Origin: Flavobacterium saliperosum
GTDB lineage: Bacteria; Bacteroidota; Bacteroidia; Flavobacteriales; Flavobacteriaceae
Direction: 5' to 3'
Length of the DNA stretch: 47,187 nucleotides
NCBI RefSeq assembly: GCF_900100625.1
Contig: NZ_FMTY01000007.1
Span: 86,293 to 133,479, forward strand
Below are positions 1 through 7,396 of this stretch, in pieces. Positions within the stretch are counted from its first letter, which is position 1. Every line of letters starts with the position of its first letter. Made by a program: the position numbers and the translations under genes. Below the pieces are notes generated by a model, which made no database searches, was not told the DNA's origin, and saw only the letters and a list, made by a program, of their open reading frames with translations.

Positions 1-14
1 TGAGCTAAGGAGGA
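1..14 (-). tRNA. 5' end of a tRNA-Asn-like gene, cut by the window edge
   Basis: Read on the minus strand, these bases match the first 14 nt of the tRNA-Asn at 147-220 (acceptor strand and start of the D arm). The rest lies outside the window, so I cannot tell whether this is an intact tRNA or another remnant. Bases 1-23 are identical to 61-83. Confidence 0.5.
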
Positions 15-31
15 AACTGTATTACTTATTT

Positions 32-74
32 CTGCTCTAACCTCCCGATAGCTATCGGGATGAGCTAAGGAGGA
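32..74 (-). pseudogene. tRNA-Asn 5' fragment interrupted by a palindrome
   Basis: On the minus strand this reads as the first 14 nt of the neighbouring tRNA-Asn (acceptor strand, D stem), then an 18-nt palindrome, then the D-loop/D-stem continuation GGTTAGAGCAG. After that the similarity ends and no anticodon stem follows. Against the intact gene, the three D-loop bases GTT are replaced by the palindrome. It cannot fold as a tRNA and is best read as a decayed duplicate. Confidence 0.75.
43..60. repeat. 18-bp palindrome inside the tRNA remnant
   Basis: TCCCGATAGCTATCGGGA is a perfect inverted repeat. A copy with one mismatch is at 23052-23069 in an intergenic region, so this is a dispersed small repeat and not part of the tRNA. 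Confidence 0.8.
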
Positions 75-109
75 AACTGTATTTTTATGTGAGAACGTTT
101 TAAAGATAT

Positions 110-137
110 AAAAAGCCACTCTTGCGAATGGCTTTTT
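110..137 (-). terminator. Rho-independent terminator of tRNA-Asn
   Basis: Bases 110-118 (AAAAAGCCA) pair with 129-137 (TGGCTTTTT) around a 10-nt loop. It lies just downstream of the minus-strand tRNA-Asn, with a U-rich 3' arm in that direction. Confidence 0.75.
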
Positions 138-146
138 GTTTTTCTG

Positions 147-220
147 CTCCCCCTCTTGGGCTCGAACCAAGGACCCTCTGATTAACAGTCAGATGCTCTA
201 ACCAACTGAGCTAAGGAGGA
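147..220 (-). tRNA. tRNA-Asn (anticodon GTT)
   Basis: This 74-nt gene on the minus strand has a 7-bp acceptor stem (TCCTCCT/AGGGGGA with one G-T pair), the D arm AGCTCAGTTGGTTAGAGC, the anticodon context CTGTTAATC giving GTT, and the T arm CTTGG-TTCGAGC-CCAAG. The discriminator is G and CCA is not encoded. It is followed by its own terminator and preceded by a TATATTTG box. Confidence 0.95.
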
Positions 221-244
221 AGGTGTGTTACCTTTAATGCGGTG

Positions 245-252
245 CAAATATA
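245..252 (-). promoter_or_regulatory. -7 promoter box of tRNA-Asn
   Basis: The minus strand reads TATATTTG, a full match to the Bacteroidota -7 consensus TAnnTTTG, about 25 bp upstream of the mature tRNA 5' end. No clear -33 TTTG is visible. Confidence 0.6.
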
Positions 253-292
253 AGCTGAAATTTTATACTCGCAAATAAAAAATTAAAAAATT

Positions 293-1885
293 TTATAAAA
301 GTTTGTCGGCAACCAGTTGGTAGATATCCTTCCCGAAGGTTAATGCCATTAAGGTCAGCAAGATAATCATTCCGGCGGTTTGCACATGACCCATCGCTTT
401 TTCGCTCAATGTTCGGCCTGTAATCATTTCGGCTATGGTAAACAAGGCGTGTCCACCATCCAATCCCGGAATCGGTAACAGGTTCATGAACGCCAATCCG
501 ATAGAGAATAGAGCCGTGAAATTCCAAATGAATTCCCAGTTCCAGCTGTCCGGTAAGGCACGCGCAATTCCCACAGGGCTTTTTACGTGTTTGTAGGCTT
601 CGGTTTTCGGACGTAAAATCAGTTTGAATTGTTTTACGTTGTAAATAAGCAATTGCCATGATTCTTTTACCGCCTCAGGGAAGGCTTCACCGATGCTTAG
701 TTTGTTTACGATGTCGTAACTAGGTTGCTTTTTGGATTCCAATCCGAATCCAAGCTTACCGTTAGCTCCAACATGGGCTTGTAATGCTGTGGCCTTACCG
801 TCTCTCAGTACGTTTAAGGTAATGTCTTTGTCGGCCAGTTTTTTTAATTCCGATTTGAATTCGAAAAACTGTTTGAATACCTTGTTGTTAAAACCTATAA
901 TAACATCATTTTTCTTTACACCGGCATTTTCAGCTTCAGAACCGGAGGATACTTCGTTTACAAAGGAGTCAGCCATTTCCAGGGAAGGACCGAAGAAAAG
1001 AGTGTCGCCAAAACCGATTTTTCCGTCTTTGTCAACGTTAACGGCAATTGTAGCGGGTTGATTGTTTCTTATGATATTCAGTTGAACCGTTTTGTTTTTA
1101 TGATTTTTCAGTTCGTCTGTCAATTCGTCGTAGTAAGTGAACGATTTGTTTTCAATGCCAGTTAAACGATCTCCCGTCATGAAAATTGCCGGCTTGTTTT
1201 TCATCGGTGTAACGCTGTCAATGATAACTTGCGATAACAGGTTTCTGGCACCTACGAAATCCCTGCCTTCTTTGCCTAAAATTTCGGCTTTGTGTGCGTC
1301 GGTTAAAACAATGGTTTTCTTTTCACCGTTTCTTTCGATTTCGATGTTGTCACCCAATAAGGCATCCAAAACCATACGGTTGAAACGCGGTTGGTGTGTA
1401 CCGTCTACCGAAAGGATTTTATCGCCGTTTCGGAATCCAACATTAATCCCTGTTTCTCCGAAGGCCAAGCCGTTTTCCTGAATTTTTTCGGTGGAAACGT
1501 ATTTCTGACCGTAAGTCGTATACACTACCGTATAGATAACCCATGCCAACAGGACATTGACAATGATACCGCCCAACATGATAATCAGACGTTGCCAGGC
1601 CGGTTTGGAACGGAATTCCCACGGTTGCGGTTCCTGTTTCATCTGCTCCATATCCATACTTTCGTCTACCATTCCGGAAAGTTTCACATACCCTCCGATT
1701 GGCAACCATCCGATGCCCCATTCGGTATCCCCGATTTTTTTCTTCAGTAGTGCAAAACCGGCATCCATAAACAGGTAGAATTTTTCCACCCGTACTTTGA
1801 ACATTCTGGCAGTGATATAGTGACCGAATTCGTGAAGAATTACCAATACGGATAGTATGAAAAGGATTTGACCTAATTGTATCAT
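293..1885 (-). CDS. rseP: RIP metalloprotease RseP (site-2 protease, M50)
   Basis: This intramembrane zinc protease cleaves membrane-anchored substrates, classically anti-sigma factors, in the inner membrane. The first transmembrane helix carries HEFGH at residues 18-22, and the second zinc/active-site motif LDGGH is near residue 477 between the last helices. Between them lie three PDZ-like segments, roughly at 140-205, 235-293 and 312-380. The last two end in very similar strings (GKIGFG and GKLGFG), which points to an internal duplication. At 530 residues it is longer than the roughly 440-450 I expect for Bacteroidota RseP, and the extra PDZ-like unit accounts for the excess. The ATG directly precedes the membrane helix, so the start is secure. 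It lies downstream of the M1 peptidase gene on the same strand but has its own candidate promoter. Confidence 0.95.
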   Translation of the reverse strand: MIQLGQILFILSVLVILHEFGHYITARMFKVRVEKFYLFMDAGFALLKKKIGDTEWGIGWLPIGGYVKLSGMVDESMDMEQMKQEPQPWEFRSKPAWQRLIIMLGGIIVNVLLAWVIYTVVYTTYGQKYVSTEKIQENGLAFGETGINVGFRNGDKILSVDGTHQPRFNRMVLDALLGDNIEIERNGEKKTIVLTDAHKAEILGKEGRDFVGARNLLSQVIIDSVTPMKNKPAIFMTGDRLTGIENKSFTYYDELTDELKNHKNKTVQLNIIRNNQPATIAVNVDKDGKIGFGDTLFFGPSLEMADSFVNEVSSGSEAENAGVKKNDVIIGFNNKVFKQFFEFKSELKKLADKDITLNVLRDGKATALQAHVGANGKLGFGLESKKQPSYDIVNKLSIGEAFPEAVKESWQLLIYNVKQFKLILRPKTEAYKHVKSPVGIARALPDSWNWEFIWNFTALFSIGLAFMNLLPIPGLDGGHALFTIAEMITGRTLSEKAMGHVQTAGMIILLTLMALTFGKDIYQLVADKLL

Positions 1886-1913
1886 TTTGAACTGTGAATT
1901 TTATTATAAACGA

Positions 1914-1940
1914 CAAAAGTAAGGTTTTCACCTTACTTTT
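1914..1940 (-). promoter_or_regulatory. Hairpin terminator overlapping the rseP -7 box
   Basis: Bases 1915-1924 (AAAAGTAAGG) pair perfectly with 1931-1940 (CCTTACTTTT) around a 6-nt loop, suited to ending the upstream M1 peptidase transcript. On the minus strand the 3' arm also reads TACTTTTG (1914-1921), a full match to TAnnTTTG, about 30 bp upstream of the rseP start. No good -33 element is visible, so the promoter part is tentative. Confidence 0.55.
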
Positions 1941-1961
1941 TATCATGTTATTTTGGTTTGC

Positions 1962-3884
1962 CTATTTTTTTATAAAATTTTTATGAATTACCCCTTGTGA
2001 TGTGGTAATCCTCACGATATGAATACCATTAGAAAGACTACTTACATTGAAACCGGCTTTGGTTTCTGTTCCTACTAACTGACCCAATGTATTGTAAATC
2101 TCCGCTTTTTCCAACTGAATGTCGGATGGCAGCTGAACGGTTATGACATCATTGGTCGGATTCGGGTACAAACTGATAGTTTGCTCCAACTCGAAAGCGG
2201 CGGTTCCCAAGGTGGCGGTGCTGTTTCTTGAAATGATGTTTCTGTTCGGGTCAAATTGAACGCCTGTCGGAGTAAACGGAACCGGAACTATAAATACCTG
2301 TCCGTTTGAAGTGTGATCCAGAACCACATCATGGGTTAAGCCTCCCGCTCCGGTTAAGCGAACAGGTACCGGCATTTCGAAAAACGGTACGGAAACATGA
2401 GAAGAGGTTTGGTTGATGGTGATCTTTGCCTGACCCGCGCCCCAAGGTTGGGCATTCACTGTGTAGGTAGGGTAGCCTTGTTGGTATACCCAATCGTTGA
2501 AAAACTCATCCAAATCCATTCCTGAGACCGTTTCCATATGGTTCTGAAACTGTGGGGTTACGGCATAACCGTAGGATAATGCAGGGTCGTTCAGGTAGTT
2601 TCGCAATCCCTGAAAGAAAGCGGCATCTCCCATTTTGTGACGTAACATATGGGTTACCATCGAGCCTTTGTCATAGGAAATTCGGGAACTGAATATGGTA
2701 TTGACATTTAAGGCCTGAGCATCCGTTAAGTATAAATTTCCTCCGGTTTGCGAAGTGATACTACCTATTTTGTTATTTTTCCAACTTACGAAGTTTGGCA
2801 CTCCATCAAGATTTTCAACTACCAATCCCGACATGTACTCAGTAAGTCCTTCGTTTAACCAAATGTCTTTCCAGGTGCCACAGGTTACTTTGTCGCCAAA
2901 CCATTGGTGCGCCATTTCATGAGCAATAAGGCTGCGGTTCCATCCGCCCATGAAGGAAACGGTAGTGTGTTCCATTCCGCCACCCCAACCAAATTGGGCA
3001 TGGCCGTATTTTTCATTCCGGAAAGGGTACGGGCCCACAAGCGTTTCAAACAGATTGATAATGTTGGGGGTAACCGCTAAACTGGTCTGGGTTGAGGCAG
3101 CCGTTTCGGGATAGATGTAATTTACAATGGGGAAGAACGGGCTGGCTACTGTTCCTAATCCGCCCTGTTGGTTATAAATCTGGTAATTGGTTACGGCAAT
3201 GGCTATCAGATAGGCCGGAATTGGGTAGCCATGATGAAAATGTGTGGTTTTATTGCCTCCATTGATAACTTGCGATTGCTCCAAACCGTTTGAAACGCTG
3301 GTGTACGTTGACGGTGCGGTAATATGTACGTCGATGCTTGCCACTTTGTCGTTTAAGTCCTGTTTGCACGGCCACCAGTCTCTGGCGCCGAAAGGTTCGG
3401 ATAATGTCCATAAAATGGGTGTTCCTACATGTGAACTTGTAATAAAGGCTTGTTCTCCGGATGCCGGAGCTCCCGAATAAGTTATTTTAACCGTTGCCGA
3501 ATTCCCTGTAGTTAGAGTTGAAGGAAGGGTTATTACCAGTTCATTATTTGCATTTTGGACAAAACTCAGGTTCGTAACCCCTTGCATAACGCTACTTACT
3601 GTTAATTGATTTGTTAAGTCAAAGGTAACCGTTGTCATATCAGACAAAGCGGTAAATGTCGTTGTTACTATTCCTGCAATATTATATACTGCCGGATCAA
3701 CAGTAAATTCGAGTTTGTGATAGGTCACATCATAATTTTGCGTATTGGGATTTACCCGGAAATTCATGGTTTTGGAAGCCGATTTCATTTCCGCTTCAAT
3801 CATTCGGTGATAGTCCTCATCATGTGTTTGCGAAAATCCGGTGCAGGTTGCGAGTAATGCAAAAAGTAGGGCGAACTTTTTCAT
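1962..3884 (-). CDS. Secreted M1-family aminopeptidase with T9SS sorting domain
   Basis: This is a zinc aminopeptidase of the M1 (gluzincin) family, exported and carried by the type IX secretion system. It has a signal peptide (MKKFALLFALLATCTGFSQ), an N-terminal beta domain, a GGMEH substrate-binding motif (GAMEN equivalent), HEMAHQWFG near residues 322-330 and the third zinc ligand in WLNEGLTEY near 345. The C-terminus has LYPNPTNDVITVQLP and ends NFIKK, a type A T9SS sorting domain. I place the start at the ATG at 3884, because the upstream in-frame start would put ten polar residues ahead of the signal peptide. A TACATTTG box lies about 20 bp upstream. It probably digests peptides outside the cell or on its surface. 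Confidence 0.93.
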   Translation of the reverse strand: MKKFALLFALLATCTGFSQTHDEDYHRMIEAEMKSASKTMNFRVNPNTQNYDVTYHKLEFTVDPAVYNIAGIVTTTFTALSDMTTVTFDLTNQLTVSSVMQGVTNLSFVQNANNELVITLPSTLTTGNSATVKITYSGAPASGEQAFITSSHVGTPILWTLSEPFGARDWWPCKQDLNDKVASIDVHITAPSTYTSVSNGLEQSQVINGGNKTTHFHHGYPIPAYLIAIAVTNYQIYNQQGGLGTVASPFFPIVNYIYPETAASTQTSLAVTPNIINLFETLVGPYPFRNEKYGHAQFGWGGGMEHTTVSFMGGWNRSLIAHEMAHQWFGDKVTCGTWKDIWLNEGLTEYMSGLVVENLDGVPNFVSWKNNKIGSITSQTGGNLYLTDAQALNVNTIFSSRISYDKGSMVTHMLRHKMGDAAFFQGLRNYLNDPALSYGYAVTPQFQNHMETVSGMDLDEFFNDWVYQQGYPTYTVNAQPWGAGQAKITINQTSSHVSVPFFEMPVPVRLTGAGGLTHDVVLDHTSNGQVFIVPVPFTPTGVQFDPNRNIISRNSTATLGTAAFELEQTISLYPNPTNDVITVQLPSDIQLEKAEIYNTLGQLVGTETKAGFNVSSLSNGIHIVRITTSQGVIHKNFIKK

Positions 3885-3902
3885 AATCTTTAAAAATTTT
3901 CC

Positions 3903-3910
3903 CAAATGTA
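3903..3910 (-). promoter_or_regulatory. -7 box of the M1 peptidase gene
   Basis: The minus strand reads TACATTTG, matching TAnnTTTG, about 20 bp before the chosen ATG. The position supports the start at 3884, since the longer reading frame would begin at the box itself. Confidence 0.6.
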
Positions 3911-4003
3911 GCAATTAATTTAACATAGAATATTTTTTCAGACGATTTTATAACAATAGAGAAATCTCTTTTTCAGACCAAACAAGTTTGTTTTTTACTA
4001 CAG

Positions 4004-4030
4004 TTGTAATCAAACAATTCCTTAAATTTG
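4004..4030 (+). promoter_or_regulatory. Promoter of serS
   Basis: TTG at 4004-4006 and TAAATTTG at 4023-4030, with 16 bp between, resemble the Bacteroidota -33/-7 pair. The start codon follows 23 bp later, which rules out the in-frame start at 3988. Confidence 0.6.
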
Positions 4031-4053
4031 CTCACTTTAAAAAATCAAAACGT

Positions 4054-5325
4054 ATGTTACAGATCGCTTTTATCAGAGAGAATCAGGAAAAAGTCATTCA
4101 GGCATTGGCAAAAAGGAACCTAGATGCCAAAGCAATGGTGGCAACCGTGGTGGCATTGGACGAAAAACGTCGTGCAACCCAAGTGGAATTGGATACCATT
4201 TTGGCTGAATCGAACAAGTTGTCGAAAGACATTGGCGAACTGATGAAAAGCGGTGAAAAAGCCAAAGCGGAGATTTTAAAGGAAAAATCAACCCAATTGC
4301 GTGAAAAAGGAAAAGAACTTACCGAAGCATTGAATACGGTTTCGGAAGAACTGACACAGGAATTATACAAATTACCCAATACGCCGGCCGATATCGTTCC
4401 GCAGGGAAAATCAGCGGATGATAACGTGAATGTCTTTCAGGAAGGCGATATTCCGGTATTGCACGAGGGTGCGTTACCACATTGGGATCTGATTAAAAAA
4501 TATGATATCGTTGATTTCGAATTGGGTACGAAAATCACCGCGCCGGGCTTTCCGGTTTATAAAGGAAAAGGCGCGAAGTTGCAACGGGCCCTAATTTCGT
4601 ATTTCTTAGATAAGAATACCGATGCCGGTTACCAGGAATATCAGGTGCCGCATCTTATAAATGAAGCTTCCGGATACGGAACAGGACAACTGCCGGACAA
4701 AGAAGGACAGATGTACCACGATGCCAAAGACGATTTGTATCTGATTCCGACAGCAGAGGTTCCGGTAACGAACATCTTCAGGGACGTGATTTTACAGGAG
4801 AACGAATTACCGGTTTTATGTACCGGATATACACCTTGTTTTCGAAGGGAAGCGGGTTCTTGGGGTGCTCACGTGCGCGGTCTGAACCGTTTGCATCAGT
4901 TTGATAAAGTGGAAATCGTGCGTATCGAACATCCCGATAAATCCTATGAAGCATTGGAAGGCATGGTGGAACATGTTAAAGTGTTGTTGCAGGAATTGAA
5001 ATTACCGTACCGTATTTTACGTTTGTGTGGCGGCGATATGGGATTCACATCGGCATTGACCTATGATTTTGAAGTGTTCTCGACGGCGCAGGACCGTTGG
5101 CTGGAAATTTCTTCGGTCTCGAATTTCGAAACGTTCCAGGCCAACCGTCTGAAATTACGTTTCAAAGGAAAAGACGGTAAGACACAATTGGCACACACCT
5201 TAAACGGAAGTTCTTTGGCATTACCGCGTGTATTGGCGGGAATCCTGGAGAATTACCAGACACCGGAAGGTATCGTGATTCCGGAAGTGTTGCGCAAGTA
5301 CACCGGTTTTGATATTATCGATTAA
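4054..5325 (+). CDS. serS: Seryl-tRNA synthetase
   Basis: This class II aminoacyl-tRNA synthetase charges tRNA-Ser with serine in the cytoplasm. At 423 residues it has the usual length. The N-terminal third is a long charged antiparallel coiled coil that grips the tRNA (about residues 25-105). The catalytic core shows the serine-binding TAEVP, motif 2 FRREAGSWG with downstream LNRLHQFDKVE, and motif 3 NGSSLALPRVLAGILENYQ near the C-terminus. The start MLQIAFIREN is typical of the family; a longer reading from 3988 would begin upstream of the promoter. It is monocistronic, with a promoter and a terminator of its own. Confidence 0.98.
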   Translation: MLQIAFIRENQEKVIQALAKRNLDAKAMVATVVALDEKRRATQVELDTILAESNKLSKDIGELMKSGEKAKAEILKEKSTQLREKGKELTEALNTVSEELTQELYKLPNTPADIVPQGKSADDNVNVFQEGDIPVLHEGALPHWDLIKKYDIVDFELGTKITAPGFPVYKGKGAKLQRALISYFLDKNTDAGYQEYQVPHLINEASGYGTGQLPDKEGQMYHDAKDDLYLIPTAEVPVTNIFRDVILQENELPVLCTGYTPCFRREAGSWGAHVRGLNRLHQFDKVEIVRIEHPDKSYEALEGMVEHVKVLLQELKLPYRILRLCGGDMGFTSALTYDFEVFSTAQDRWLEISSVSNFETFQANRLKLRFKGKDGKTQLAHTLNGSSLALPRVLAGILENYQTPEGIVIPEVLRKYTGFDIID

Positions 5326-5348
5326 GACAATCTTATTTAATAAATGAA

Positions 5349-5375
5349 AAGCAGATCGAAAGGTCTGCTTTTTTT
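5349..5375 (+). terminator. Terminator of serS
   Basis: The stem AAGCAGA (5349-5355) pairs with TCTGCTT (5364-5370) across a short GAAA-containing loop and is followed by a run of T. Confidence 0.8.
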
Positions 5376-5476
5376 GTTCTGATTATACCGTTGTTAATTT
5401 TAGATTTTGGTATTGTTGCGCAATAAAAGAAGTGGTTTGGAGTTATAAACGAATGCACATTTAATTTTTTTTTTTC

Positions 5477-5968
5477 ATGCGATTTTTCTACACTTTTCTT
5501 ATTGTTGTTTTTTCAACTCATTTGTCTGCTCAGGACAAAGCCATGACTTTTAATGAGGCCAAAACGATGGGTAATCCGGTGGAAAAACTGGATAAGTTAT
5601 ATAAGGGAGCTCTTCATACGGAAACCATCCCGGGCGTTTTTAAAACCGAAGCAGAACAGGAACAATTGATTGCGGCATACACCAAATTACTGCAGGATTT
5701 TGCAACCTACCTGAAAGAGAATAAGTTCAAATGGGAACGACCGACCCGTTGTTTCAATCGTATTTATATCAATAAGAGCGGTGCGATAGATTATTTTATT
5801 TACAATTTTTCGGTGAACAAGGACAAGCCGGAAGAAAATATTTCGGAAGCCAAAGCAGCCGAATTCAAACGACTTCTGAATGCATTTGTAAAGGACTACC
5901 GCTTTTCGGTGACCGCCAACGAGCAGTTTGCACAATGCAGTCCGGTCACATATAGGGACAGCGAATAA
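5477..5968 (+). CDS. Small secreted protein of unknown function
   Basis: I do not recognise this 163-residue protein. It starts with a clear signal peptide (MRFFYTFLIVVFSTHLSAQ) and has no lipobox and no T9SS tail, so it is probably periplasmic. The mature part is mostly charged, probably helical at first (AEQEQLIAAYTKLLQDF), followed by a short segment with FNRIYINKSGAIDYFIYNF that looks like beta strands, and then another helix. There are two cysteines, near residues 93 and 154. It stands alone between two terminators, with an 11-T run just before the start codon. Confidence 0.8.
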   Translation: MRFFYTFLIVVFSTHLSAQDKAMTFNEAKTMGNPVEKLDKLYKGALHTETIPGVFKTEAEQEQLIAAYTKLLQDFATYLKENKFKWERPTRCFNRIYINKSGAIDYFIYNFSVNKDKPEENISEAKAAEFKRLLNAFVKDYRFSVTANEQFAQCSPVTYRDSE

Positions 5969-5990
5969 TCCAAAGGTTAAAATGAAAGTA

Positions 5991-6015
5991 AAAGCAGGCG
6001 AATGACCTGCTTTTT
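5991..6015. terminator. Terminator between convergent genes
   Basis: AAAGCAGG (5991-5998) pairs with CCTGCTTT (6006-6013), followed by T. It ends the upstream plus-strand gene. It lies just beyond the radA stop at 6035 and may work in both directions. Confidence 0.7.
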
Positions 6016-6034
6016 ATGTTAAATACAATTGCTC

Positions 6035-7396
6035 TTATCCAAACAATTCTCCAACCACATCCTCAATCTTAGCGACCATTTTAATCTCAATCAGGGTGTT
6101 TTTGAGTGCAATTTTATTGTATTTGGAAACGAAAATCGTCGAGAAGCCTAATTTTTCCGCTTCCTGTATGCGTTGTTCCACACGGTTTACGGGTCGGATT
6201 TCTCCGGAAAGCCCCACTTCGCCGGCAAAACAATAATTTTTCCCTACCGGAATGTCTTCGTTAGAGGATAAAATCGCGGCCACTACAGCCAAATCAATCG
6301 CCGGATCGTCAACGGAAATCCCTCCGGTCACGTTTAAAAACACGTCTTTGGAACCCAAATGAAAACCGGCGCGTTTTTCCAATACGGCTAAAATCATGTT
6401 CAGTCGCTTGGCATTGTAGCCCGTGGTGCTTCTTTGTGGCGTTCCGTAAACGGCGGTGGAAACCAATGCCTGAATTTCAATCATTAACGGACGCATACCT
6501 TCCAGGGTAGACGCAATGGCTGTGCCGGAAAGTTCTTCGTCTTTGTGGGAAATCAGAATTTCAGACGGATTCGTCACTTCCCGCAATCCGGAGCCCTGCA
6601 TTTCATAAATCCCTAATTCGGCTGTGGAACCGAAACGGTTTTTGAGCGAGCGAAGGATTCTGTAAACATGATTCCGGTCGCCTTCAAACTGTAAAACGGT
6701 ATCGACCATGTGTTCCAAAATCTTCGGTCCGGCGATGTTGCCATCTTTGGTGATGTGTCCGATAAGAATCACGGGTACGTTGGTTTCTTTGGCATATTTG
6801 ATCAGTTCGGCGGTACATTCGCGAATCTGCGAAATACTTCCGGGCGAGGATTCGATGTAATCGGTATGCAAGGTCTGAATGGAGTCGATAATTACGATTT
6901 CCGGTTCGATTTCCTCAATCTGCCGGAAAATATTCTGCGTTTTGGTTTCGGTCAGAATGTAGCAATTGTCACCGCTTGGGGTAATCCGTTCAGCGCGCAT
7001 TTTTATCTGTTTCTGACTTTCTTCTCCGGAAACGTATAGGGTTTTGTACGGCAGTTTCAGTGAAATCTGCAATAAAAGCGTACTCTTTCCAATACCCGGT
7101 TCGCCACCCAAAAGGGTTAACGATCCCGGAACCAAACCGCCGCCCAAAACCCGGTTCAGCTCACCGTCTGTGGTATCTAACCGGATTTCTTCGGCAGAAT
7201 CGATTTCGTTTATTTTTAAAGGTTTGGCGGCCTTTTTAACCAAAGATGTTTCGGTTTTCCAGGCGGCTTTTTCCTCTTTTTGTATTACTTCTTCAACAAT
7301 GGTATTCCATTCCTTGCAGGCGGTACACTGGCCTTGCCATTTGGCAAATTGTGTTCCGCAACTCTGACAAAAAAAAGCGGTTTTTATTTTGGACAT
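6035..7396 (-). CDS. radA: DNA repair protein RadA
   Basis: This RecA-related ATPase helps process recombination intermediates and acts as a branch-migration helicase. At 453 residues it has the normal length. It has an N-terminal C4 zinc finger (cysteines 10, 13, 24, 27), Walker A GGEPGIGKST at 97-106, Walker B (IVIIDSIQT), the RadA-specific KNRFG motif near residue 251, and a C-terminal Lon-type domain with GGISVDDPAIDLAVVAAILS. Its ATG overlaps the stop of the upstream esterase-like gene by one base (TAATG), so the two are probably translationally coupled. It is the last gene of the panC-panD-YbhN-esterase-radA run. Confidence 0.97.
   Translation of the reverse strand: MSKIKTAFFCQSCGTQFAKWQGQCTACKEWNTIVEEVIQKEEKAAWKTETSLVKKAAKPLKINEIDSAEEIRLDTTDGELNRVLGGGLVPGSLTLLGGEPGIGKSTLLLQISLKLPYKTLYVSGEESQKQIKMRAERITPSGDNCYILTETKTQNIFRQIEEIEPEIVIIDSIQTLHTDYIESSPGSISQIRECTAELIKYAKETNVPVILIGHITKDGNIAGPKILEHMVDTVLQFEGDRNHVYRILRSLKNRFGSTAELGIYEMQGSGLREVTNPSEILISHKDEELSGTAIASTLEGMRPLMIEIQALVSTAVYGTPQRSTTGYNAKRLNMILAVLEKRAGFHLGSKDVFLNVTGGISVDDPAIDLAVVAAILSSNEDIPVGKNYCFAGEVGLSGEIRPVNRVEQRIQEAEKLGFSTIFVSKYNKIALKNTLIEIKMVAKIEDVVGELFG

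Noticed and set aside
1443..1946. 167-codon minus-strand frame overlapping rseP
   Set aside because: It is out of frame with the clear RseP coding sequence and shows no domain of its own.
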